From NCBI RefSeq assembly GCF_004358185.1, contig NZ_SMUV01000074.1:124001-188000 (forward strand): a stretch of DNA of 64,000 nucleotides, read 5' to 3'. The notes beneath the pieces were generated by a model. The model saw nothing but the letters and a program-made list of their open reading frames with translations. It had not been told where the DNA came from and ran no database searches. Position 1 is the stretch's first letter. The number at the start of each line of letters is the position of its first letter. Position numbers and translations under genes: made by a program. This document shows, one piece after another, positions 43,927-52,386 of this stretch. This DNA comes from Antarcticimicrobium luteum (lineage in GTDB: Bacteria > Pseudomonadota > Alphaproteobacteria > Rhodobacterales > Rhodobacteraceae).

Positions 43927-45158
43927 CCGCAGGCAAGATCGCAATCGTCGGCGCCGGCCCCTCGGGCTGTTTCCTGGCGCAATCGCTGCTGAAATCGGCG
44001 CCCGGGCTGGAGGTCGATCTGATCGACCGGCTGCCGGTGCCCTATGGCCTTGTCCGTTATGGCGTGGCCGCCGACCATCAGGGCACCAAGGGTGTGGCGC
44101 GGCAGTTCGCCCGCGTGTTCGAGCGGCAGGGCGCGCGGTTTTTCGGCAATGTGACACTGGGCCGCGACATCACGCTGGAGGCGCTGCGGGGGGCCTATGA
44201 CGCGGTGGTGCTGGCCGCGGGCCTCAGCCAGGACCGCCCGCTGGGCATTCCCGGCGCCGATCTGCCCGGCGTTCACGGCGCCGGAACGCTGACCCGCGCG
44301 CTCTATGACCACCCCGACGCCGGCGGCCTGCCCGGCCTCGGCCCGCGCCCGCTGATTGTCGGCAACGGCAATGTCGCCATCGACCTGCTGCGGCTGCTGG
44401 CCAAACAACCCGGAGAACTGGACGGATCGGACCTCGGCCCTGTCGCCACCGGCTGGCTGGCACAGAGCGGCATCGAGGAGATCACCATCGCCGGCCGTTC
44501 GCCCGCCGCGCAGGCCAAGTTCGACACGGTGATGATCAAGGAACTGGCGAAGCTCTCGGGCGTCAGCATCCGCGTGCTCGGCGCGGGGTCCAGCGACGAT
44601 CCGGCGGAACAGAAGAAAATCGACGCGGTGCAGGCGCTGGATGGCATCGCCACCGGCCCGCGCCGGGTCACCTTCCGCTTTGGCCTGACGCCGGTCGCCG
44701 TTGTGGGGCACAGCCATGTCGAGGCGGTCCGTTTCGCCACAGACGCGGGCGAGGAGGTGGTGCCCTGCACCTCGGTGCTGACCGCGATCGGCTTCGGCCC
44801 CTCGGGCGATCTGCCGCGCGAGGCGCTGCTGGCCGATGCGACCGACGCCGGGGCCGGCGCGCTGGCCCCCGGCCTATATGCCACCGGCTGGTTCCGGCGC
44901 GGCCCGCGCGGCACCATCCCCGACAACCGCGCCGACGCACAGGCGCTGGCGGCGCGCATTCTGGACCAGCTTGCCCCCGATCCCGCCAAAGCCGGCCGCG
45001 CCGCGCTGGCCGGTCTGGCGCAGGCGGTGGATTACACCGGCTGGACCCGGATCGATGCCCATGAGATCAAGGCCGCGCCCGAGGGACGCTGCCGCGCCAA
45101 GATCACCACCCGCGAGGAGATGTTGCGCCTCGCCCGCCACCAGGAGACCCCGCAATGA
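43923..45158 (+). CDS. Adrenodoxin-reductase-like FAD oxidoreductase
   Basis: 411 residues. FAD motif GAGPSGCFLAQSLL, then the ferredoxin-NADP reductase (FprA/adrenodoxin reductase) marks PYGLVRYGVAADHQGTK, GNGNVAIDL for NADPH and YATGWFRRGPRGTIPDN. Enzymes of this kind pass NADPH electrons to ferredoxin, or flavodoxin. The next gene, overlapping by four bases, is a flavodoxin, giving NADPH - reductase - flavodoxin - Rieske oxygenase. Confidence 0.92.
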   Translation: MTAGKIAIVGAGPSGCFLAQSLLKSAPGLEVDLIDRLPVPYGLVRYGVAADHQGTKGVARQFARVFERQGARFFGNVTLGRDITLEALRGAYDAVVLAAGLSQDRPLGIPGADLPGVHGAGTLTRALYDHPDAGGLPGLGPRPLIVGNGNVAIDLLRLLAKQPGELDGSDLGPVATGWLAQSGIEEITIAGRSPAAQAKFDTVMIKELAKLSGVSIRVLGAGSSDDPAEQKKIDAVQALDGIATGPRRVTFRFGLTPVAVVGHSHVEAVRFATDAGEEVVPCTSVLTAIGFGPSGDLPREALLADATDAGAGALAPGLYATGWFRRGPRGTIPDNRADAQALAARILDQLAPDPAKAGRAALAGLAQAVDYTGWTRIDAHEIKAAPEGRCRAKITTREEMLRLARHQETPQ

Positions 45159-45622
45159 AGATCACCATTCTCTACGGCACCGAGACAGGCAATGCCGAGA
45201 TGCTGGCCGAGGACATCCAGTCCGAACTGGAGGGCGGGCACGACGTCGATTGCCTCAACCTGTCGGACATGGCGCCGTCCGATTTCGATGCCTCCCGCCT
45301 TTTTCTGCTGGTCTGCTCGACCTATGGCGACGGCGAGCTGCCGGCCTCGGCCCAGCCCTTTGCCGAGGCGATGGCGGCGGAACAGCCGGACCTTTCGGCG
45401 CTGCATTTCGCCATCTTCGGTCTCGGCGACAGCGAATATGACGAGACCTTCAACCACGGGCCGAAAAAGCTGGCCGAGCTGATGCAGGCGCATGGCGCGC
45501 ATCAGATCGGCGAACGGGTGGCGCATGACGCCTCCGGCGCCGACATGGCCGAGGATCTGGCCTTTCCCTGGGCCGAAGAGGTGATCGCGCTGGCCGGCGC
45601 GGCGCTGGGCGAGGCCGCCTGA
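45155..45622 (+). CDS. Flavodoxin
   Basis: 155 residues. FMN phosphate loop YGTETGNAE near the N-terminus, STYGDGELP and GLGDSEYDETF for the isoalloxazine ring. A short-chain flavodoxin/CPR-domain-like electron carrier. It stands in the operon where a [2Fe-2S] ferredoxin would be expected, so it is the probable donor to the Rieske oxygenase. ATGA overlap with the reductase. Confidence 0.93.
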   Translation: MKITILYGTETGNAEMLAEDIQSELEGGHDVDCLNLSDMAPSDFDASRLFLLVCSTYGDGELPASAQPFAEAMAAEQPDLSALHFAIFGLGDSEYDETFNHGPKKLAELMQAHGAHQIGERVAHDASGADMAEDLAFPWAEEVIALAGAALGEAA

Positions 45623-46221
45623 TGACCCCGCAGGAGATCCGCGACCGCCTTACCGTGCCCTGGCGGCATGGCGCATATGTCGACCTGCGCGGGATCACCT
45701 GCGACGGGCCGCTGGATCTGGCGGGCTGCGCGCTGACCGGGGTGGATTTCTCGGGCGCGCGGTTTGCGCAGGGGATCGACGCGCGCGGGGCGCGGTTCGA
45801 CGGGTTGAGCTGGTTGCGCGGCGTGAGCTTCGGCGGCCCGGCACGGTTCGACGGCGCGCTGTTCATGAACGACGCAAGGTTCGAGCAGAGCCGCTTTTCC
45901 GGCCCGGCCGGGTTCCGGCGGGCAGAGTTTCGCGGCATCGGGCGGTTCGACGATGCCCGGTTCGAGGCCGGCGCGGATTTCTCGGACAGCGTCTGCTATG
46001 GCAATGTCTCGCTGCAGGGGATCGCGGCGCGCGGGACGGTCAGTTTCCGCGGCGGCGAATGGCTGGGCGGACTGTGGTGTCAGGGCGCGCGCCTGCCCGA
46101 GGGCACCGACCTGACCGATACCCAGGTGCATGGGCGGCTGTGGCTGCGCGACGCGCGGCGCGGCAATGCCGCGCTTGGCTCGGGCGATTTCGGCATGTCG
46201 TTCGGCTATACTTATTTCTGA
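45622..46221 (+). CDS. Pentapeptide-repeat-like protein
   Basis: 199 residues. From ~40 to 175 phenylalanines and leucines recur every five residues (for example FDGALFMNDARFEQSRFSG), the pattern of a right-handed quadrilateral beta-helix. Starts on the last base of the flavodoxin stop (TGATG). It is the last gene of the operon. Pentapeptide proteins are scaffolds or DNA mimics; here no enzymatic motif is seen. Its tight coupling suggests an adaptor, perhaps for assembling the electron chain, but this is inference. Confidence 0.75.
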   Translation: MTPQEIRDRLTVPWRHGAYVDLRGITCDGPLDLAGCALTGVDFSGARFAQGIDARGARFDGLSWLRGVSFGGPARFDGALFMNDARFEQSRFSGPAGFRRAEFRGIGRFDDARFEAGADFSDSVCYGNVSLQGIAARGTVSFRGGEWLGGLWCQGARLPEGTDLTDTQVHGRLWLRDARRGNAALGSGDFGMSFGYTYF

Positions 46222-46234
46222 GCGGGCCGCGCGC

Positions 46235-47053
46235 CTACATCTGATCGGCCGACCAGCCGCGATAGCCCAGCGCCTCGGATATGTCCCGCGCGGCGGCCTT
46301 CAGCGCAGGCTCGATCCGCGCGACCATCGGGCTGCCCTCGGCAAAGGCGCTGGCATGACCGGTGACGTTGATCGCGGCGATGGCGTGGCCCTGATGATCG
46401 TGCACCGCCACCGCCGCCGAGCCGATCTCGGGCTCGAAATTCGCCACGCTCCAAGACATGCCCCGGGCGCGGTCCGCCTCGAGCTGGCTTTGCAGTTCCT
46501 CCAGCGTGGTGCGGGTCTTTTCGGTATAGGCCTCCAGCGCCTTGCCGGCATAGAGCGCACGCAGCGCGGCGGGCGTCAGATCGGCCAGCAGGATGCGCCC
46601 GATCGTGGTGGCATGCGCTGGCAGGCGGGTGCCCTCGCGCACGGTGCTGGCCAGGTGCGACACCGGGGTTTCCCGCGCCAGATAGACGATCTCGCGCCCC
46701 TCGCGCACCCCCAGATGCGCCGAGAGGCCCAGCGTCTTGACCAGTTCGCGCAGCACCGGGCGCGCGGTCGGGATGATGCCGCGCTCGTTCAGCGCCTCGG
46801 AGGCCAGCGCGATCAGCCCGGTGCCCAGCCGATAGCCCCCCGCCTCGGGCAGGGGTTCGATCATCCGCTCGGCCTCCAGCGTCGCCAGCAGCCGGATCAG
46901 CGTGGTGCGGTTGATGCCGATGTCCTTGGCCGTCTGGCTGGAATTGCGGCACCGGTTCCCCGCCGCGATATGACGCAGAAGGCGCAGCGCGCGTTCCACC
47001 GGCGGCACCGAATAGTCCGGGCCGGGCTTTTGCGCGCTGTCACTGTCTGTCAT
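46235..47053 (-). CDS. IclR-family transcriptional regulator
   Basis: 272 residues with GAGGGG six bases before the ATG. Winged HTH (TAKDIGINRTTLIRLLATLEAERMIEPL) and effector domain (AHLGVREGREIVYLARE; ATTIGRILLADLTPAAL; GSAAVAVHDHQGHAIAAINVTG). Convergent to the catabolic operon and downstream of the SDR gene. The shared motif at 47075-47087 and 32578-32593 suggests it controls both itself and the operon. Confidence 0.92.
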   Translation of the reverse strand: MTDSDSAQKPGPDYSVPPVERALRLLRHIAAGNRCRNSSQTAKDIGINRTTLIRLLATLEAERMIEPLPEAGGYRLGTGLIALASEALNERGIIPTARPVLRELVKTLGLSAHLGVREGREIVYLARETPVSHLASTVREGTRLPAHATTIGRILLADLTPAALRALYAGKALEAYTEKTRTTLEELQSQLEADRARGMSWSVANFEPEIGSAAVAVHDHQGHAIAAINVTGHASAFAEGSPMVARIEPALKAAARDISEALGYRGWSADQM

Positions 47054-47074
47054 GGCCGGCCCCTCAGGTCATCC

Positions 47075-47087
47075 AAATATGAACGCT
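47075..47087. promoter_or_regulatory. Candidate operator shared with the catabolic operon
   Basis: AAATATGAACGCT, 22-34 bases upstream of the IclR start codon. Differs from the sequence at 32578-32590 by one base. Likely autoregulatory site of this IclR protein. Confidence 0.55.
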
Positions 47088-47181
47088 TTTTTCCTAATTG
47101 ATCAGGGCCAGGCAATGCAAGCCCTGCCGCGCCAGACCCTGTCCGCCGCACCTGACGCACCGCGCCCGGCCGCTCAGCGCC

Positions 47182-47925
47182 TCACATTTCCTCAAAGCCC
47201 TGATAGAACCGGTTGTGCGTGGGCGAGATCAGCACCTCGTTGATGCAGGCGTGCGGCGGCATCTCGGCGACGAAGCGCACGGTCGCGGCCAGATCATCGA
47301 CCTGCAACATGCGCGCGCGCTCGGCCTGGCTGGGGGGCATGGGGCGTTTATCCATGATCTCGGTCGCCACCTCGCCGGGCATGATCACGGTCGCGCGGAT
47401 GCCGTGCGCGCCGCCCTCCTCGTTGATGGATTCGCCCAACGCGATCACCGCCCGTTTGGTGGCGTTATAGGCCGCGCCGGTGAGCCGCCCGGGGTATCGC
47501 CCGGCCCAGCTTGAGATCAGGATCACCTGACCGCCGCCGCGCGCCCTCATCCCCGGCAACACCGCGCGCACCGGATGGAACACGCCGTTGAGATTGACGT
47601 CGACGACCGTGCGCCAGTCCTCGTCGCTCAGTTCGAAAAGCGCGCGCTTGGGCACGTTGAGCCCGGCATTGGCGAGCAGGATATCCACCTGCCCGATCCG
47701 CTCCGCCGCTGCGGCGACCGCATCGGTATCGGAGACGTCGAGCAGCTCGGCGCGCGCCAGCCCGCCCTCCGCCTCGATCAGGTCGACCACCTTTTGCAGC
47801 GGCTCCAGCCGGCGGCCGGAGACCACCACCTGCGCCCCCGCATCGGCCAGCGCCAGCGCGGCGCCCGCGCCGATGCCGGTGCCGCCGCCGGTGATCCAGG
47901 CGCGCTTTCCATCCAGATTTCTCAT
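47182..47925 (-). CDS. Short-chain dehydrogenase/reductase
   Basis: 247 residues. Cofactor motif TGGGTGIGAGAA, NAG in LLANAGLN, catalytic SSWAGRYPGRLTGAAYNATK with Ser, Tyr and Lys. Classical SDR. Same strand and 24 bases after the acyl-CoA synthetase, so part of the acyl-CoA operon; may act as a 3-hydroxyacyl or alcohol dehydrogenase in that pathway. Confidence 0.9.
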   Translation of the reverse strand: MRNLDGKRAWITGGGTGIGAGAALALADAGAQVVVSGRRLEPLQKVVDLIEAEGGLARAELLDVSDTDAVAAAAERIGQVDILLANAGLNVPKRALFELSDEDWRTVVDVNLNGVFHPVRAVLPGMRARGGGQVILISSWAGRYPGRLTGAAYNATKRAVIALGESINEEGGAHGIRATVIMPGEVATEIMDKRPMPPSQAERARMLQVDDLAATVRFVAEMPPHACINEVLISPTHNRFYQGFEEM

Positions 47926-47949
47926 CGTCTGTCCCCTCTCTGGCCCTTC

Positions 47950-49518
47950 TCAGGCCGGTTGTCTGACCCAGTATGGCGCGCGCAAGTCGCGCTTGAGGAT
48001 CTTGCCGATGGAGCTGCGCGGCAGCGCCCCGCGGATCTCAACCACCGAAAGCCGCTGGCTCTTGCCCAAGACCTCGTTGGCGCGCGCGCGGATCTCGTCC
48101 GCGCCCCGCGCCGCACCGGCGCGCAACACCACCAGGCCCAGCGGCGTCTCGCCCCACTGCTCGGACGGCACGCCGATCACGGCGGCGTCCACCACGTCGG
48201 GGTCGTCCAGCAGCACCCGTTCCAGATCGTCGGCAAAGATGTTCAGCCCGCCCGAAATGATCATGTCCTTCTTGCGGTCCGACAGGATCAGGAAGCCGTC
48301 CTCGTCAAACCGCCCCATGTCGCCGGAACGGAAAAACACCCGGCCCTGATCGTCGCGCCAGAGATAGTCCTCGGTCAGGTCGTCGCGCCCGAAATAGCCC
48401 GCCATCATGGTGGGCGAGCGGCCGACGATCTCGCCCACCTCGCCCGGCGCGACCTCGCGGCCCTGATCGTCGATCAGCCGGATCTCGCTGCCCGGGGCGG
48501 GTTGGCCGACGGTGTGCAGCTTGTCGGGGTGTTCATGCGCGGCCAGCATGGTGATGCCGCCGCCCTCGGTCAGCCCGTAAAGCTCGGTCAGGGTGCCGGG
48601 AAAGCGGGCCAGCGCATCGCGCTTCACATCGGCCCGCAGCGGCGCCGAGGTCGACCATTTGAAGCGCAGCGCGCTCAAATCGAAGTCGTCGAAATCTTCC
48701 ACGTCGAGGATGCGCTTGTACTGCACCGGCACCAGCATGGTGTGGGTGATCCGCTCGGCCTCGGCAATCTGCAGCCAGCGGCGGGCGTCGAACTTCGCCA
48801 TCAGATGCACGGTGGAGCCGCCCGCCAGCGTCGGCAGGAACGACACGATTGTGGTGTTGGAATAAAGCGGCGTCGACAACAGCGTCCGCGCATCCCTGTC
48901 GTAGCCGCTGAGCGCGATCCGGTCCATCTGCGCCGCGCGCAGCCCGTGGTCGTGCAGGATGCCCTTGGGCGTGCCGGTGGTGCCGGAGGAATAAATCAGG
49001 TTGAACCGGTCCGTCATGTCGATGGGGATCAGCGGATCATGGTCCGGGGCCGCCGCCAGCAGCGCCTCGTAATCGTCCCCCTCGGCTGGCTCGAAATCCA
49101 GTGCCACCACCCGCAGCGGCAGAGCGGCAATGGCCTGTTCGGCCAGCTCCCTGTAGGCCTCGGCCAGGAACAGCAGCCGCGCACCGCAATCGGCCAGCAT
49201 CCCGGCAAGCGCCGCCGGCGAGGCCATGGTGGATAACGGCGTCACGCAGCCGCCCGCGCGCAGGATGCCCATGAACAGCTCCGCATAGGCCGCCGAGTTG
49301 GGCGACAGGATCGCCACCGGCTCGCCCTTTTGCATACCCCCGGCGAGCAGCGCGTTGGCGACCCGGTTGATGCGAGCGTCGAACTGCGCCCAGCTCAGCC
49401 GTGCCGCGCCGCAGACCAGCGCCTCGGCCGCCGGTTTGTCCCGCGCCGCCGCGCGCACCAGATCCACCACGGTCGCACGGGTATGGTCCGCCCCGGACGG
49501 GCGTTCGAATTCGATCAT
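47950..49518 (-). CDS. Acyl-CoA synthetase (AMP-forming)
   Basis: 522 residues from MIEFERPSGADH, with GGGGAGGA upstream of the ATG. P-loop LIYSSGTTGTPKGI, LYGLTEGGG, hinge RSGDMGRFDEDGFLILSDRKKDMIISGGLNIF, C-terminal Lys in PRSSIGKILKRDLR. Activates the acid whose CoA ester is carboxylated by the two downstream-encoded proteins' upstream partners in the operon. Substrate not readable; medium-chain or branched acids are plausible. Confidence 0.92.
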   Translation of the reverse strand: MIEFERPSGADHTRATVVDLVRAAARDKPAAEALVCGAARLSWAQFDARINRVANALLAGGMQKGEPVAILSPNSAAYAELFMGILRAGGCVTPLSTMASPAALAGMLADCGARLLFLAEAYRELAEQAIAALPLRVVALDFEPAEGDDYEALLAAAPDHDPLIPIDMTDRFNLIYSSGTTGTPKGILHDHGLRAAQMDRIALSGYDRDARTLLSTPLYSNTTIVSFLPTLAGGSTVHLMAKFDARRWLQIAEAERITHTMLVPVQYKRILDVEDFDDFDLSALRFKWSTSAPLRADVKRDALARFPGTLTELYGLTEGGGITMLAAHEHPDKLHTVGQPAPGSEIRLIDDQGREVAPGEVGEIVGRSPTMMAGYFGRDDLTEDYLWRDDQGRVFFRSGDMGRFDEDGFLILSDRKKDMIISGGLNIFADDLERVLLDDPDVVDAAVIGVPSEQWGETPLGLVVLRAGAARGADEIRARANEVLGKSQRLSVVEIRGALPRSSIGKILKRDLRAPYWVRQPA

Positions 49519-49600
49519 GCGGTTTTCCTCCCCTCGCACGCCGCGATCCTAGGGCGCGGCGCGGCGCGATGACAAGCCGGTCGCGCAGTATGCCTATCGT

Positions 49601-50398
49601 TTAGCCTTTTGCGGCCGTGAACCTTGTGCCGGGCTCGGGCGGCGCCTCCTGCCCGCCGGCGAAACATTGCGCGGTTTCCATCCAGCGGGTCGCCACCGGC
49701 CCGGTGACCTTGAGCGCGGTATCGGCGATGTTGCGGGTCTGGGTGACCACCCGGGCGAAGTCCGCCGCCGCCCCCTCGATCAGATCGGGCGAGGCTGGAT
49801 CGCCAAACTCCCAGATCGCCCCAGAGGGCGCGGTGAGGCGCAGGCGCGGCATCTGGTCCGGCACCTCATGCCCCTGCACCTTGTGCGACCAGGCAAAGGT
49901 GTTGACCCCCAGCACCACGATGTTGCGGATGCGGTCGGCGTCCTGCCGCGCCACCCCCAGCAAATCGAAGATCTCCTGCCCATGCGCCCAGGTCTCCATC
50001 TGCCGTGCGGTGATCGAGGAGCGCGCCGACATCTCCGGCCCCGCCCATTTCACCCGGGTCTTCGGGTCCACCTCGGCCCAGCGCGCCGCCATGTCGCGAT
50101 ACTGCGCCCGCCAGGCATCATAGAGGGCGCGGCCCCGTTCGCCGATCGCGGCATTCTCGACCGGGCGCATGCCGCGTTCCATCATCTCCGGCAGCGCCGC
50201 GCCGATCCGGGCGTCGAAGCCCGCCGGATCGGTCAGCGACATATCCGCCGCGCGGTTCCAGAAATAAAGGTGCACGATCACGTCGTTCACCCGCCAGCCC
50301 TTGAACTGGGTGGCGCGGGTCCAGTCCGCCTCGGGCAGATCGGCCAGAGCCGCCGCCAGCGCCTCGCATTCGTCGAGAAAATCCTGCGCCTGCTGCAT
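49601..50398 (-). CDS. TIGR03084-family metal-binding protein (DinB-like)
   Basis: 265 residues. The N-terminal DinB/mycothiol-maleylpyruvate-isomerase-like four-helix bundle has LPEADWTRATQFKGWRVNDVIVHLYFWN and RQMETWAHGQEIFDLLG, with the three His that bind a metal. C-terminal domain ends with ETAQCFAGG. Starts one base after the biotin-carboxylase gene ends (TAACATG). Proteins of this family sit in acyl-CoA carboxylase clusters; role unknown. Confidence 0.85.
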   Translation of the reverse strand: MQQAQDFLDECEALAAALADLPEADWTRATQFKGWRVNDVIVHLYFWNRAADMSLTDPAGFDARIGAALPEMMERGMRPVENAAIGERGRALYDAWRAQYRDMAARWAEVDPKTRVKWAGPEMSARSSITARQMETWAHGQEIFDLLGVARQDADRIRNIVVLGVNTFAWSHKVQGHEVPDQMPRLRLTAPSGAIWEFGDPASPDLIEGAAADFARVVTQTRNIADTALKVTGPVATRWMETAQCFAGGQEAPPEPGTRFTAAKG

Positions 50399-50399
50399 G

Positions 50400-52376
50400 T
50401 TACTCCTCCGGTTCGATTTCGATCATCGCGTCGCCGCCCGCGATCTGGGCGCCGGGCGCGACATGCACCGCGATCACGGTGCCGGCGGTGGCGGCGGCGA
50501 TCTGGTGCTGCATTTTCATCGCCTCCAGCACCGCCAGCGTGTCGCCGCGCGCCACCCGGTCGCCGGGCGCCACCGCAACTGACAGAACCTGCCCCGGCAT
50601 CGGCGCCGCGACATGACCGCTGGCGGCGCCGGCGGCATCGTCGCGCCCGGCCCCGGGCCGGTGAAAGGTCAGCCGCCGCGCGCCCCGGGCAAGGTGGAGA
50701 ACCTCTCCTGCCCCGGCATGGGTCACGTTATGGCGGCGGCCGCCGATACGGGCGCGCAGCGAGGTTTCGGACATTTTTTCGATCAAAACGTACACTTCGG
50801 ATCCGCCCGCCCAGACCCGCCAGCCATCCGGCGCGGCGGCGATACGGCAGGTCAGCGTCTCCCCGCCGAAGTGCAGCGCCAGATCGCGCGGCAACAGCGG
50901 CGTGCTGGACCAGCCGAGCTGGTCGGCGGGCACATGCCCTGCGCGGGCCAGCGCGGCGGCGCGGTCGCGCTCCATGAAGAGCACGGCGGCCAGCGCGATC
51001 TCATCCGGCGACGGCGCGGCGGCGGCAAACCCCTGTGGGTAGCTTTCGACCAGAAATGCGGTGGTGGCCTCTCCCCCGGCGAAGGCGGGCTGTCGCAGAA
51101 CATCGGCAAGGAATTCGGTGTTGGTCACGGTGCCGAGCAACACGGTTTCCTCGACCGCGCGGATCAGCCGCGCGAGCGCATCGGCGCGGGTGGCCCCGTG
51201 GGCGACGATCTTGGCCAGCATCGGGTCGTAGAAGGGCGAGACCTCCATCCCCGTCTCGATCCCGGCGTCGACGCGGATGCCGACGCCTTCGGCCGGGTGC
51301 CAGAGCGTGACCGGGCCGGTGGCGGGCAGGTAATCCTTTGCCGGGTCCTCGGCATAGAGGCGCACTTCGATGGCATGACCGGAGAGGCGCACCTCGTCCT
51401 GGGTGATAGGCAGGGCATCGCCCCGCGCCACGGCGATTTGCAGCGCCACCAGATCGAGGCCGGTGACTAGTTCGGTCACCGGGTGTTCGACCTGCAACCG
51501 GGTGTTCATTTCGAGAAAGTAGAAGGCCCCGTCTTCGTCCAGCAGGAACTCCACCGTGCCGGCGCCGCGATAATCCACCGCGCGGGCGGCCTGCACCGCC
51601 GCCGCGCCCATCGCCGCGCGCAGCTCTGGCGTCACGGCGGGGCTGGGGGCCTCTTCCACCACCTTCTGATGGCGGCGCTGGACCGAGCAGTCCCTCTCGC
51701 CCAGGTGGAGGCAAGTCCCGTGGCTGTCGGCGAAAACCTGAATCTCGACGTGGCGCGGCCGCAGCAGCGCGCGTTCGAGGATCAGCTCGTCCGAGCCAAA
51801 GGCGTTTTCCGCCTCGGACCGGGCGCGGGTCAGCGCCTCGGGCAAGTGCGCGGCGTCGTGGACAAGGCGCATGCCGCGCCCGCCGCCGCCCGCCGCCGCC
51901 TTGACCATCAGGGGAAAGCCGATCTGCCCGGCCGCCGCGATCAGGGCGGCATCGGATTGATCGGCCCCCTCATAGCCCGGCAAGCAGGGAACGCCGGCCC
52001 CGCCCATCAGCCGCTTGGCCCCGGCCTTGTTGCCCATCGCCTCGATCGCCTCGGGCGTGGGTCCGATGAAGACAAGGCCCGCCTGCCCCACCGCGCGGGC
52101 GAAATCGGCGTTTTCCGACAGGAAGCCATAGCCGGGGTGGATCGCCTGCGCCCCGGCCTCTTGCGCGGCGTGGATGATCTTCGCGCCGTCGAGGTAGCTG
52201 TCGGCGACGGGACCGGCGCCGATCTCGACCGCCGCGTCGGCCATGACCACATGCGGCGCGCCCGCGTCCGCCTGCGAATGGACCGCGACGCTGCGCAGGC
52301 CCATCGCGCGCAGGGTGCGGATGATCCGGCAGGCGATCTCGCCGCGATTGGCGATCAGGATGGTATCGAGTGTCAT
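50400..52376 (-). CDS. Acyl-CoA carboxylase biotin-carboxylase/BCCP subunit
   Basis: 658 residues from MTLDTILIANRG, with GAGGGGGC before the ATG. ATP-grasp biotin carboxylase (AAAGGGGRGM, EMNTRLQVEHPVTE) followed by a linker and a biotinyl domain with EAMKMQHQ near the C-terminus. Carboxylates biotin with bicarbonate and ATP. Partner carboxyltransferase is immediately upstream. Methylcrotonyl-, geranyl- or propionyl-CoA are candidate substrates. Confidence 0.94.
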   Translation of the reverse strand: MTLDTILIANRGEIACRIIRTLRAMGLRSVAVHSQADAGAPHVVMADAAVEIGAGPVADSYLDGAKIIHAAQEAGAQAIHPGYGFLSENADFARAVGQAGLVFIGPTPEAIEAMGNKAGAKRLMGGAGVPCLPGYEGADQSDAALIAAAGQIGFPLMVKAAAGGGGRGMRLVHDAAHLPEALTRARSEAENAFGSDELILERALLRPRHVEIQVFADSHGTCLHLGERDCSVQRRHQKVVEEAPSPAVTPELRAAMGAAAVQAARAVDYRGAGTVEFLLDEDGAFYFLEMNTRLQVEHPVTELVTGLDLVALQIAVARGDALPITQDEVRLSGHAIEVRLYAEDPAKDYLPATGPVTLWHPAEGVGIRVDAGIETGMEVSPFYDPMLAKIVAHGATRADALARLIRAVEETVLLGTVTNTEFLADVLRQPAFAGGEATTAFLVESYPQGFAAAAPSPDEIALAAVLFMERDRAAALARAGHVPADQLGWSSTPLLPRDLALHFGGETLTCRIAAAPDGWRVWAGGSEVYVLIEKMSETSLRARIGGRRHNVTHAGAGEVLHLARGARRLTFHRPGAGRDDAAGAASGHVAAPMPGQVLSVAVAPGDRVARGDTLAVLEAMKMQHQIAAATAGTVIAVHVAPGAQIAGGDAMIEIEPEE

Positions 52377-52386
52377 CGCCGCCCCC

